Origin: Cavia porcellus
Lineage: Eukaryota > Chordata > Mammalia > Rodentia > Caviidae
Assembly: GCF_034190915.1 (NCBI RefSeq)
Contig: NW_026947484.1
Coordinates: forward strand, 184,258,982 to 184,322,981
Length of the DNA: 64,000 bases
Direction of reading: 5' to 3'
The notes under the pieces were generated by a model. That model ran no database searches, was not told the origin of the DNA, and worked only from the letters and a program-made list of their open reading frames with translations. Of this stretch, positions 45,481 through 57,200 are shown piece by piece (positions within the stretch are counted from its first letter, which is position 1; every line of letters starts with the position of its first letter). A program made the position numbers and the translations under genes.

Positions 45481-47211
45481 CTATTTTGCTTGTCATCAGT
45501 TTTAAAAATAAGAATCAAGCTCATTTATTAATATTAGATTTCTTATTCATGATAACCTTTCTTGATGGATAGTTGTTCATTTAAAAAACAGGTCAAAGTG
45601 ACATTATAAAAATCTACAACACAGTGAAATATTTGCTGAGAACTAAATAAATGCAGTAAAAATATTTTTTCTCCATCTGAGAAGTAAGGTAGTTCATGTG
45701 AATAAGTAACAAAATTAGCTTTAGCTTGTAGGTGTTTATGTTCAAAAGGAATTAGAACAAGTAGGCATTTCATTTCAGTCCTTCAGCCCACTACAGGGTT
45801 ATCATTGAGGCTATTTAAGTATTCCAGGTAAATTCACAGCAAGATGTTTTGTTTCACATGCAAGAAAAAATTGGATAATATAAATGCTTTTGAAAACTTG
45901 ATTACAAGACATAATTTCATAGTTTTAAAAGAGGTCAGTAGAACCAAAGATTTAGTTTACTATGCAAAAATTATTGCTAATCAATGGAAATGTTTTGTTC
46001 TTTAATTGCCCTTTTAGAAGGATATACTGGCTTATAAAGTTATTGACTGTGACATCTTTAAAACATTAAACACCACTTAGGTTGATAAACTTAACCAGAA
46101 ATAACAGACTGCTCACCAAAAAAGCCATTCTGTAACATTAGTAAATGAAATCTAGGACAAAGACCACCACCTAATTGGTGAAACACTTTATGTAAATTAT
46201 GCAAAAACTTAGGTGAGTGCTTTGCAAATTTTTAAACTCTGAGATACTTCAATTTAAAAGAACTCTGAAACTCTCTGTTTCCAACTGTTAGCTATTTAGT
46301 ACCTTTGTTAGGCATGAACAGAAGATAGATTTCTGATTTTTACTGTTCCCACATAAACTATGCTAGGACTGACTGCAAGAGATGGGTGGAGTAGCAGAGA
46401 AACTGAGTGAGGACCATAGGTTAACAATTTAAACATTAGACATTTAAACATCTTCATAGGCAGTTAAACACTTTGTGTCCCATTTGTATTTGTGTGTTTA
46501 TGGAGAAAATATAAATATCCAAATAAATAATTTTTGCAAAAATGTGCAAGTGGAATGCCTTCTTTAATGTTACTTGACACTAAAATGAACAGAAATAAAC
46601 ATTTGAATTTTTAGGAAATATGAACTGATAATTCACATTATTACATATTATGTCAACAATCCCACTATAATATTTACAAAACACTAGGCAATAAAAGTAG
46701 TCAGGTTATGCCAGGAGTTTTCACTGTGTTTGTTTCTTAGTATAATCTTCATATTTGGAACTCTTGCTTAAAACATGGGGCATTTAAGTTCCGAGAACTG
46801 TTTACAAATGATGTGCCCAATATTTTCTCCTAGAAGAACGCTTTGCGACCTGCAGTGGTTTTCAGATTCCCACATTAATAGACAATGAGATACCTCATGT
46901 CACTGAAGTGAAGACCCTTCCTGTGATACAAATTTCAAACATGCCTGCCACATTTGTTATTTACACAATATCAGACTCAGACCTTAATTTTCTACTTTCT
47001 ATCCTTGCATAAAAATGTTCTTGTGGATTCTCAAAGTTTGGTTTTGATTTATACTATTTTGGCCTGACTCATTCTGTTATATTTGGTTGTATTTTCTCTC
47101 AATATCTATTTCCTTTTATATGGAGGAAATAAATGACAATTAGGCATTACCTCTCTAGCACCTGGTCAGATTTTTCAAGCCAAGGACAGAGTCCAAAATT
47201 GAAACAGATTG
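45481..47211. other. AT-rich DNA, nothing recognised
   Basis: No supported gene, SINE or LTR. The 76-codon minus frame at 45543-45773 resembles nothing known to me. Confidence 0.5.
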
Positions 47212-47286
47212 CACACACACAAGCGAGCAAACACTCTCTCTCTCTCTTTCTCTCTCTCTCTCTTTCTCTCTCTCACACACACACAG
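47212..47286. repeat. (CA)n(CT)n(CA)n compound microsatellite
   Basis: Short CACACA tracts flank a 42-bp CT-rich core (47233-47274) with two TTT interruptions. The polypyrimidine mirror symmetry could support triplex structure. Confidence 0.93.
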
Positions 47287-48639
47287 AGTAACCTAATGAA
47301 ATTAAATCCAGTAAAGCAACTGCCAGTCAAATTGGAAATACACATGAAGAGAGTGAACTCCAAGTATTGAATGATTCTGTTTGTAAATTTTGTCATTAAA
47401 ACAGACACAATTGTTTCTAAAGGAAAAATTGGGGAAATTTGCATTATTATATGTAATATTAATAAGCAAGAGTAAATTGTTTCAGAGTAATTCATAAACC
47501 CCAAATGAGCGACTGTTTCTGGTTAATATTTAGTCCAAATTGTGAAGGGTGGAGCTTGCTTTAGTATGTGGGCATGAAGTGGAAAACCAAGAACAGTTTT
47601 TAAATTCTAATTGAAAGAAAGAGATGGTTTAGCATAAGCCAAATATATTCAATTATTTTATAGTAATGGCACTCACCTTTAAAAAAATATATTGAGGCCA
47701 TTTGGGAAGATAATCACAGTCCTGAATCCTGCATGTTAATTAGTCAAGTATCCAGCCTCTGCATGAGGACTTTTCCTAAGTTACCAAATTCATTGTATTA
47801 CATAGTCAGTGGTAAAACCACTTTTATAGGAAACTCTCAGTAGCCACAAAAAAATAAAAAACACAAATAAGCAACTAGAAAATTTATTAACATTATTTCC
47901 CTATTTCATTTAGAAATCTACAGTTATTCTTTAAAACTCAAGTGTGATCTGTTTGAGATATTATTAATCACTACATGTGCAGAAAACTCTTATTAATTTT
48001 TATAGAAATTAGAGCTTGGATTTCAGAGAATTTTTTTGTTGGAAAATGTTGGGTAAATTATTAAACATTTTGCCTTTGTTTTCTATAGTCATAGAATGCC
48101 TAAAGTAATATCAAATCTGACTTCTTCAAGATGTCTTATAAAAGATGTTGTTTACTAAAGCACTGTATGATTTATAAACTTTTGTGCAATATAAATTATA
48201 ATTAGTTTAAATCAACATCAGCTTCATTATTCTTATTTTGGAACTAAAATTATTATTTTCTCACAGAATATTTGTCATTAGTATACTTCATTGATATGTG
48301 ACACATGAAGTTTATATACTAGTTTATACTTATATATGATAATTTGATATAATTAATATAATCTATATGAATTAATATAAGTCATATATGAGAAGTACCT
48401 AATTTATAAAAAAAGTTATTTGTAAGGAAAGCTTACATTTTTAAAAATTAAATTTAATAAATCACAGTTTAATACTGACAAGTTAAAATTTTGCCAAAAC
48501 AAAATCTGAGAGACCAATACAACAGGGAATTTTAGAGTTTATTATTGTGGTTTTTCAGATTATTTAGTTGGCCAACGTAGTAAATCTGCAAACATTTTTG
48601 AGGCTGTAATTTCTCTTTACAGTATGTTTTATTTTGTAG
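47287..48639. other. AT-rich DNA, nothing recognised
   Basis: No supported gene or repeat. The segment at 48300-48400 has repeated ATATAATTAATATA-type words. Confidence 0.5.
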
Positions 48640-49140
48640 TTTTCAACATCCCTGAGCAACCACTAATCTGATTTTGACAGTAGTTTTCCCTAGTTTAAAA
48701 TTCCCCCTGATTAGATATTCCAGTATAAATACTTTGGTCTGTCTTCTTTTTCTCATCATGCCTGTAAAACTTATCTATGTTATTGTACATAGCAATAGTT
48801 TGCTGAATTTAAATTGAATATTATTCTTCTGTACTAACAAACTGCACTGGTTTCTCAGTTCATCCATTAGCGAACAATGTTGTATTCAGCTTTTTCTATT
48901 TTCAGTAAACATGTCATGAACAATTGATTATATTCCTTTTGTGGCCACATGCTTGCTCTTCATAAATTCTTTGAAGTGGAATCTCTGGGTAATGTACTAA
49001 ATTTTTAAATTAAAATTCCAAAGCATTTGACAAAGTGGTTAAACTGTCCTTATCCTAAAAACGAATGTACAATTTCTCTTCAATAACAAGAGATTAAAAA
49101 AATATCTCCCAGTATTGTTGAAGTACTTACTCAACATCGA
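48640..49140 (-). mobile_element. Ancient L1 ORF2/3' UTR fragment, antisense
   Basis: CAACATCCCTGAGCAACCAC, GTTTCTCAGTTCATCCATTA, TTCTTTGAAGTGGAATCTCT and CATTTGACAAAGTGGTTAAA follow the complement of the L1M ORF2 C terminus ('tttatccattcat', 'gaagtgggattgctgg', 'tttccaaagtggttg'). It is highly diverged. Confidence 0.65.
49033..49090 (+). repeat. Local duplication, copy 1
   Basis: GTGGTTAAACTGTCCTTAT plus about 38 further bases recur at 49559-49611. The 19-base start is identical and the remainder about 80% alike. Confidence 0.85.
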
Positions 49141-49555
49141 ATACCTATTATTAAAATTTTAGATCAACATAGTTATTTAAAAAACACATTATTGGTAGTT
49201 TTACACACACATACATAAGATGCTATTCAGTAGGTACAAAATAGTATTTACCTAACACAGTTATTGTGCAATATGGATGAAGTAGTTGTGGGAAACGAGT
49301 TTTTAAGTGTAAGATGACAAATATAATCATTATAACATTACTATATCAGTTAACAAAGATCAAAGTGAGACCTATGTTTTTGAAAAGTGGTTATAATGTA
49401 TATAAAATGACTGCCAGTAAATATTTTTAAAAGAAACAGTTCTAATGAAGGACACAGAAATTTACAAAATTAGCTGACCGTATCCATGCAAAAAGGCAAA
49501 CATAGAAGAGTGCAAGAGATCTACATTCACACTGGAGACCCAAAGAGTCCAGTGA

Positions 49556-49611
49556 AAGTGGTTAAACTGTCCTTATTTACAAATGAATGTATAATTTTCC
49601 TTCAGCAATGA
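49556..49611 (+). repeat. Local duplication, copy 2
   Basis: Second copy of 49033-49090, ending CTTCAGCAATGAC. It lies directly left of the composite element. Confidence 0.85.
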
Positions 49612-50226
49612 CAGTGTCCCAAGGCGATGTCCCCTGTAAGTCTGTATCAGGAAGTCAAAGCACCTATAATTGGAAGAAAGAAAGTCTGCACTGGAAACCC
49701 AGCGGCTGATGCTGGTGACCAGAGAGCTGGCAGGCTGAAAAGCCTGTGCTGGAACCTGTTGAACCTGCACCAAGAGCCAGGAGACAATACGTAAGATGAA
49801 GGTGCAGACTTGAGCTCTCTGAGGAGACCAGGAGCCCTCCTTGGTGATGGTGATGACCTGAGCTCAGCTGAAGACCCTAGGAGGAACATCAGCCCCAAAG
49901 AAGTACAGGGAAAACCAGCAGGAACTTCCCCCTCCTGTTCTCCATTTGTATCATTCTGACAACAAGCCTCCTTCAGTGGATCTTCCATTACGAGAACAGT
50001 GCTGACTCAGCTCTGTTGGAATTTCTCCATAGTTGACAATTAGTTGACAATTGTTGACAATTAGTCAATATACTGTGATTTGAGCAACTATTTCCAAGAT
50101 GATATTATGTAATCTATTAACAGGTGATTTCTTACTGTTATGTTTATTTTTTTTTTTGTAGTTCTGTATTATGTGTAACCTTACACTGCTTTGTCTTGTT
50201 TTGTGTTTTTCTCTTTTTCCTCTTAA

Positions 50227-50279
<53 letters not shown>
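49612..50279 (+). mobile_element. Composite retroelement: unknown 5' body, short tandem repeat, L1 3' end, poly-A
   Basis: Three parts can be seen. First, 49612-50030 is GC-rich DNA of unknown origin, with GGCTGATGCTGGTGACCAGA and GATGGTGATGACCTGAGCTC. Second, 50031-50068 holds three copies of GTTGACAATT(A). Third, 50070-50228 is nearly identical to the complement of 21160-21292 (young L1 3' end). A pure A51 tract (50229-50279) follows. No duplication was found flanking the L1 tail alone, so the 5' body probably moved with it. The left boundary is approximate. A minus-strand frame of 113 codons (49647-49988) crosses the body and resembles nothing known. Confidence 0.6.
50070..50228 (+). other. 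Young L1 3' UTR terminus
   Basis: ATACTGTGATTTGAGCAACT, AATCTATTAACAGGTGATTT, TAGTTCTGTATTATGTGTAA and TCTTTTTCCTCTTAAATAAA match the L1 at 21130-21300 (minus strand) at about 95%. It is joined directly to the poly-A. Confidence 0.93.
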
Positions 50280-50281
<2 letters not shown>

Positions 50282-50393
50282 ACCACAGTGCCCTGAGCTC
50301 TAAGTGCCTATTAAAGGCTTAACTACATTTTAATGGTTGTCTTTCTATTACTGAATTCTAAGATTCTTTATATTTTATTATGATTATAAAATG

Positions 50394-50394
<1 letters not shown>

Positions 50395-50440
<46 letters not shown>

Positions 50441-50446
50441 TGTGTA
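50395..50446. repeat. (TG)n microsatellite
   Basis: About 26 TG units with one TATG interruption. Confidence 0.97.
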
Positions 50447-52010
50447 TCGTTCTTTAAGGGAAATATTTAAATCTGACCTTAAAGGATTTAAACATTAAAA
50501 GACACCTCAAATTTTTACATCACGTTCAGGATGATTTGGAAAGCTGTTTCTTAAATACTTTCAAATTATATCTAAATTGTGATATTTATTGGTTATGATA
50601 TTTCTTCATAGTCTTGTAAAACCTGGAGAAAATATAATGATATAAACACTTTTATTTCAAATATTGATAAACCTTGTTTTATTTCATTCTTATTATTATT
50701 GGCTATAAAATATGATTTTTCTAAAAATTCTTCATTCATGTTTTATTTTTTACATTAATTTCTACTCACATGCTTATTATTTTCTTCTACACTACTTAGA
50801 CAGCCGAAATAAGTTCTTCTTCATGTCTGACACAGATATTTAAATCACTAAATTTCATACTGCACACCATTTCTCCTGAATCTCACAAGTTTCCCGATGC
50901 TATTTCCATTTTCATACAATATGACATGTTCTGTTTTTTTAATAAATCATTTCAAAGTACTTTTCAATTTAATGTTCTTTAGTTTTTGACACACAAAAGT
51001 ATGTTTATATGATCTCCAAATGAGAGTTTTCTATATTTTCCTGTTACTAATTTCTTCTTGCATGTCTTTGTAGTCAAAGTTATGGTATTGAATATTGCAT
51101 GAAATAAACTTTCCTGTTGAAAGAGCTATGTGCACTTTAGAAAGTGTGCTTTTGGAAGCTAGTGGGTATAGTATGCTGTAAATGTTAGACACATTTGATT
51201 GACAAATATGTTTTCATATAATTTATATTCACATTTTTCTTCCTACTTGTCTAGTGAATTAGCGAGAAAGTTGTGGTAAAACATCTCATGCATGAAAAAT
51301 TTAGAACAATTGAGTTGCACTTAAAAGCCCTGGAAGCAATTTTAAAGCATGGGGAAATATTAAATGTAATTTGCATATGTGTCTTAATTATAGCAAAACT
51401 ATGATTAGATTTTAATGTTCAATAGAGTGACTCCAACTTAATATGGAGAACAATTAGCAAATGAGGATAGAGATTGGACAGAAACTGTAGCTAAAGGAAT
51501 CATAAAGATGCTATGTTAACAATTCAACAAAAGTAACAAAATGCTGAAATGAGGAAATGGAGAGATAAACCCATGTAACACATGATAGGTATTCAGAATA
51601 ATTTGGACCTGGCTTGATGACATGTTACTGAGTAGATGCACGCAAAATGTAGCAGTGATATTGAGTAGGTTTTTAAAAACTATAGTGCTGTCTTTAACAG
51701 GTGATCAAACTCCTGAGCATTAGAGGGAAAATCAGATAGAGAACAGTGCAAGAAGGTGATGTCATTGTTTTTGTGATAGAATTTTGGCACCTATCATGTG
51801 AGTTTAAAGCTAGGTATCCCCTCCTCCCTTAACATAAAATATGGCATTGAAGAATGAACAGAACTCAGGTAGATATTATCAATATAAATTATTGAAGATG
51901 CTGAGTTTACGCAGAAGATAAGAATTCTAAATACGGAGAGTCTTCAAAATGAAAAGGGTCATTAAGAGAAACAAATTCAATATAATCAGATCAGTAAAAG
52001 GTATAGGCCT
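50447..52010. other. AT-rich DNA, nothing recognised
   Basis: No supported gene or repeat between the TG tract and the B1 SINE. Confidence 0.5.
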
Positions 52011-52183
52011 GGCCGGGCGTGGTGGCTCAAGCCTGTAATCTCAGCACTCTGGAGGCTGAGGTAGAAGGACTGTTGTGAGTGCAAGATTAGCCTGGGCTAC
52101 AAAGTGAGCTCAAGTCCAGCCTGAACTGCATAGTGAGACCCTGTCTCAAAAACAAAAAACAAACAAACAAACAAAAAATAGAT
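52011..52183 (+). mobile_element. B1 SINE, sense, well preserved
   Basis: GGCCGGGCGTGGTGGCTCAA and CCTGTAATCTCAGCACTCTG form the 7SL-derived Pol III promoter region. The rodent-type internal duplication follows: AGCCTGGGCTACAAAGTGAG, then AGCCTGAACTGCATAGTGAG. The tail is (CAAA)n. The left flank GTATAGGCCT and right flank ATTTAGGCCT (about 52180-52191) form an imperfect target-site duplication. This is the clearest marker that the host is a rodent. Confidence 0.95.
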
Positions 52184-52521
52184 TTAGGCCTCTACTGTTA
52201 CATTTAAATAGAATTGGTTATTTCACCAAGGAGGGATAATATGGGGGAAATAAGACTTCTTTGCTATGTATTTCACCCTTCCTGTTTCATTATGCCTATT
52301 GTAAATTAAAAGGGTAAGATGCTCAAGTTGGACAGCAGTATCTTAAAAATGACTGTGGCCAGTACAGCAGTGTGTTTGACAGTCTTGGCAACTCTTCCAG
52401 AAGGGCAAGTTCCGTACATTATACAAAAACCAAACAAAATAAACACACAAACAAAACAAATTAGAGCAATGTGATGTTTACTCAGTATGCTTTGTTGCAA
52501 TCTATTCACCAATAGCACGTA

Positions 52522-52523
<2 letters not shown>
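52184..52523. other. Unique DNA, nothing recognised
   Basis: No supported gene or repeat. The minus frame at 52306-52608 is driven by the TG tract on its right. Confidence 0.45.
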
Positions 52524-52569
<46 letters not shown>

Positions 52570-52571
52570 GT
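52524..52571. repeat. (TG)n microsatellite
   Basis: About 23 TG units, followed by a degenerate TGTGTATG extension to about 52600. Confidence 0.96.
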
Positions 52572-52600
52572 ATTTATGCATGTGTGTGTATGTGTAGGTA

Positions 52601-54204
52601 TATTCCACAACCCCTCAAAATGCATACAGCTTGCAGTTTACAGAACCAACCATTCTGTTCCCTTCCCCTTGTTAATTTATTCTGTGTAATAAAATTCTAG
52701 CACATTATTTTTGGCATAACACTAAATACTGATTTTTTATATGAGACTATAACTTGGATATTAATTAGTTAAAATTTTATTTCACAAATACTATAGAGAT
52801 TAAAAACTTCATTAAGAGACAGTTAATGAATGCACTATCAAAGCTAAGATGCTATAGTTTTACTTTTATTCCTTGATTTCTATCTTAATTATGTTAACTA
52901 TAGCCTAAGAGGAAGGCAGTTGAATCCCTTATGACACTTTAAATATTTTCTGATAAACTAAACATTGCTAAGTGGTGTTTCAAAACATATTTAAAATGAT
53001 ATTTATAGTTAGTAAGTGACAACTAAGAGCAGATAATTTGTTGGGAGGTAGAGAAGATTGGCCTAGAGTTTAACAGATATCTGTCTCTTAGGAAATATTA
53101 GCTACAGAATGAAATTAGGGAATCAAACTGTGATTTTAATTGAAAATGAAACAAGTACAGGCACTTTTCATAGGAACTATGTTACTGAGTATGCTCGAGA
53201 AAATTTTAGAGTTTATTTCCGCCTTTTAACTGTATCTTTGTTGTAAAATTTCCAAAACAAATGTCAAGGCAGTTAAATTAAGAAAAATTATATGTGTTCA
53301 GAAAACTTCTTGGATATTTTGGAATTGTAAATATATTTTGACAAAAGGTTTTTTCAAAACACAGTATGTGTATTATTTGGTGTTTTCATATAAATATGAA
53401 TGAAGGTGTTCTTGTACATTATTTTACTTTACTGTAATTATTGTACCCTACATTTCAGGATTTTTGCTTTAGAAAATTTCCCATTCTAAAACAGAAGTCA
53501 ATATTAGATATGTAATTTCAATTTTGTTTTGTCTATGGAAATTAATGATATCTTAACTCACTCATTCTATTTTTGAAGCAATTCTGCTAAAAGTTATAGA
53601 GTTAGCTTACAATGGAGTTCACAGAATAACAGAATAGAACAGATAGTTATTGCAGAAAATAGAAAATATTAAGCAAAATAAGTCTGAAGGTAACAATTAG
53701 TATTCAGGCAATGAGGCTGAAGATGGCTGTGCAAATACAAAACAAAGCCTTTTCAATGGCTTAGTAAAGATATGGGGATTAATATTTTAGTGCATGAGTT
53801 GTTTGATTTGTGAATATAAATGATAGAGCAGGTTTCAAATTATGGTTACTATGACACCAAAGCCACTGCTTCAATCACTTTAATGTGGTGGTTGCACATC
53901 TCATCCACCTTGATCATCAACCCAAAACCTCATAATAAATAATATCTGCTAATTTGTTGAGTTCTACATTGATTAAAAATTTTACAGTTGTTGAAAAGAT
54001 TTCTGGAAATTTGTTTTAAACTCTAAATTGTGTTAGGTCATTGGAGCCCCAGGAAACTGAGGCTTGCGGAATTTAGAAATAATATTTGGCAAGACAGTTC
54101 TCAAAATTTTGATCCTAAAGGCAGCAGCATGTTAATTGCCATCAACCTGATAATAAGCTGGTGGGTTGGTCAGTTTTTCATCACTGAGTCAGACTATCCA
54201 AAAA
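52601..54204. other. AT-rich DNA, nothing recognised
   Basis: No supported gene or repeat. Confidence 0.5.
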
Positions 54205-54480
54205 CAAGTCATTAAAGTAGGAGAGGTTTCATTTGGCTCATGGGTTTAGAAAATTTACCCCTTGGCTCTTTGGCTCCAGACAGGAACATCTCAGTGAAAG
54301 GACGTGCTGGAGCCAAGTTGCTTCCCGTCATGGTAGTCAGAAACCCAAGTTGGGAAATAGTGCCAGAGAAAAAGAAATCAGGGATCTGATACAGTGTCAG
54401 ACATCACACCTTCTTCAAATATCCAGAGACAACCCCTTTACTGGTCTCTTAGTTGGTCTCAAACCAGTCAAGTTGACAAT
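54205..54480 (-). mobile_element. MaLR-type LTR, antisense
   Basis: GAGAGGTTTCATTTGGCTCA, then CTTGGCTCTTTGGCTCCAGA and CTTCCCGTCATGGTAGTCAG, match the complement of a MaLR LTR ('aggtttatttggctcacagttt...catggtggaagg'). Frames at 54233-54600 pass through it and are not genes. Confidence 0.6.
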
Positions 54481-54805
54481 CCAGTTGAATTGTCACATCT
54501 GGTCTCTGGTGCCCCAGGCCATTTGATGGTATGGCTGTGGACGTTCAATGGAAAACATGCAGGCATACAGAGAAAATGCCTACTTTCTAAATATCCATGA
54601 AAACATTTACTGTATGAAGTGATAGCAAAGGCATTGAAAGAGAAAGGCAGCTGGTTGATTATGAGTACTTGTCTGCAAAATGATACATGAAAGAATCTGA
54701 AACAAAAACACTTTGTTTTCTATATATACAATTCTCCATTTATTTATTTATCTATTTATTTTTCTGCATGCACAGAAAGGCAACGGACATAGTTCAGAAT
54801 ATTTT

Positions 54806-54864
54806 GGCTGGGGAAGTAACTCAGCGACACAAGTAGTGCCTGGCAAATGCAAGGTCCAATACCC

Positions 54865-54868
<4 letters not shown>
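54806..54868 (+). mobile_element. Diverged ID-type SINE head
   Basis: TTGGCTGGGGAAGTAACTCA, CCTGGCAAATGCAAGGTCCA and ATACCCAATAC follow the ID body. Its tail has become the GA array to the right. Confidence 0.72.
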
Positions 54869-54930
<62 letters not shown>

Positions 54931-54957
54931 GAGACAGAGAGAGACAGAGAAAGAGAC

Positions 54958-54990
<33 letters not shown>

Positions 54991-55133
54991 CAGAGAGACA
55001 GAGAGAGACAGAGAGACAGAGACAGGGAGAGAGAGACAGAGACAGGGAGAGAGAGAGACAGAGACAGAGAGACAGAAAGAGAGAGAGACGGAGAGAGAGA
55101 GACAGAAAGAGAGAGAGACGGAGAGAGAGAAAA
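54869..55133. repeat. (GA)n/(GACAGA)n array, 265 bp
   Basis: About 46 bp of pure GA passes into GACAGA, GACAGAGACAGG and GACGGA variant units. The change from pure to variant units away from the SINE is consistent with growth from the SINE tail. Long frames on both strands here (54713-55357) are low-complexity artefacts. Confidence 0.97.
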
Positions 55134-55654
55134 TAATATTTCAAATATGTTAGCATACTTTGGGTAATAAAACCAAAGTAATTGATTTGATATCTAGGTA
55201 TTGAAATCAGAACTTTTAAAAGGTGAGAGCAGAGAAATAAACACATCCTATAGCCCTCAATGACTATACAGGTGGCCTGGCATGCCCACAGAATTTGTCC
55301 TAGGATTGGGTTAATCTTTACCAGATATTCAGCACACATACTCCTTTTTCTGCGCATAACTCACATAATATAAGAGACATCTTTTGCCTAGTAAGGTTGC
55401 GTGTTTTGAGCGATGGATTATTCAACATTTAAATGTCTTTTTTTTGTTAATTAAGGTGAGTAATGTTAGAACTAAATTTGCCAGGTGCAGGATCCAGTGT
55501 TTAGAAACAGACATCTATATTTTCTCATGATTCTAATGCAACTTCTTAGACCACATGTCAATTGCTTTAATGTGTCATCTTCTTGCAAAGTAGGTACTGA
55601 GAATTTATTTTTTGTATGTTTTACTTTGCATAAAGTCACTGCTATGTTTTAAAC
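55134..55654. other. AT-rich DNA, nothing recognised
   Basis: No supported gene or repeat. Confidence 0.45.
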
Positions 55655-55690
55655 TATATATATATATATATGTATATATGCATATATATG
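55655..55690. repeat. (TA)n microsatellite with TG variants
   Basis: TATATA tract with TGTATATATGCATATATATG at its right end. Confidence 0.9.
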
Positions 55691-56164
55691 ATTGGAAAAT
55701 AAATGCATGGGGTATACTATAAATATCTAGCGTAGAAGATATCTAAGTAATATGTGTAGTCCACTCTCATAAAGAATGAATTTAACTTCACACTTCTTAA
55801 TTGTGTGCTACACATTCTGACTTCTTTTCAAAGAGTATAAAGTGAAAATGAAGCTCAACAAAGAATCTCACCAAGTCTTGTCTTAGTCACTTGGATATCA
55901 TTAGTGATAGTTACATTAAATGGACTCCCTTGATAGAATGTGACAAAAAGACATTTACCTCTGTCCTTTCATCTCCCAAATCCATCATCCCTTTCTGATA
56001 ATATAAATAACATAATAACATATAAAGAGATGCACATTCAATAAAATGCTTGATAGGACTGTGCTCTGCAAAAATGTCAAGATGGTCAAAAATAAGGAAA
56101 GACTGAGAAACTATTATTCTTAACAGCTCAAGGAGGTATGAATATCTAACTGATGAAACCATCA

Positions 56165-57200
56165 TGTGTTCATATTATTAGAGTTTTTGTATATGAGAAA
56201 TCATTTTTATCTGTCACCTTTTAAAACGCTCTATTTTGATCACTTCATGAGCATGCGTCTAGGTGGAGATCTTTTTATTGTAACCTATTTGCAGCTCATT
56301 GAGCATATTGGAAAGGCAAATTGTTTTGTTTTTCACCAACATATTCTTTCTATCTTGTCCTCTCTCTCCTTTCTGTCTAGGAATCCCTTTTCTGTATGTT
56401 GGAGATTCTTGAAGGCATCTCGGGTTTCCTAACGGTGTTATTTTGTCTTCATTCTATTCTTAGTCCAACTCACAAACTGTATGACCTCAGTTGATTAATT
56501 TTTAAGCATCTTTCATTCAAATCTGTTGAGTCCCTATGTTCACTACTGTATGGTTCATTTCCACTATTTCTGTTTTTTTTTAAACAATTTTTATCTCTTT
56601 GTTGTTACTATTTGGAAATATACAATTTCAACGTATTTCTTTGATTTTTTGGATATGTTTATAATAACTAAGTTCATAATTTCCTTTTATAAATATGGCA
56701 TGTGGCTTTCTCAAAAGATATTTTCTGTTGATTGAATGTATTTCTGTGTATTTTGAATTTCCAAGTTTTGTACACCTTATTTTTTGTTACTGTTGTTTAA
56801 TATTGTATATGTAAATAATGCTGTCTGTACAACTCTGGAAAGTAGTTTCTACTGCATACTTTTTTGAGCCTATTGTTTAGTTGGTGATTTCATTAGCTAA
56901 TTCTATAAATTCTGTGTTCTTTGTTATTTGTAGTCATTATATCTACACTTGGTTAGTTTTATGCTTAGATAATGATTGGACAGTGATTTCCTTAAATGGC
57001 TTGAACGTATAAATCCTCCCTCATTAGGCATTCTTTGTCTGTGTTACAGAACACTTCTAGTATTTCAAGAGTTTATAACTGGTGTGAGACCACATTTTCT
57101 ACTTACAGAAGCCTCAACTTTCAACGTAAATCCTACAGTCACACCAATACTTTCCTGGTTATATTTTCATCCTTGTACATGGATATGACTGTCTTATTTT
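56165..57200 (-). mobile_element. Ancient HAL1/L1ME-type remnant, antisense
   Basis: GCGTCTAGGTGGAGATCTTT, CAGCTCATTGAGCATATTGG, CTCTCTCTCCTTTCTGTCTA, TCTTTGTTGTTACTATTTGG, ACAACTCTGGAAAGTAGTTT and GCTAATTCTATAAATTCTGT occur in the order of the complement of ancient mammalian HAL1 DNA. No coding frame survives. It is much older than the HAL1-like copy at 36232-38962. The family call rests on recall, not on a search. Confidence 0.55.

Noticed and set aside
49647..49988. 113-codon minus-strand frame in the composite element body
   Set aside because: It runs against the element's orientation, has no known family resemblance, and lies in GC-rich DNA where stops are rarer.
54713..55357. Frames of 146, 106 and 178 codons rich in Arg-Glu or Ser-Leu repeats
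   Set aside because: They are translations of the GA/GACAGA simple repeat, which lacks stops in several frames.
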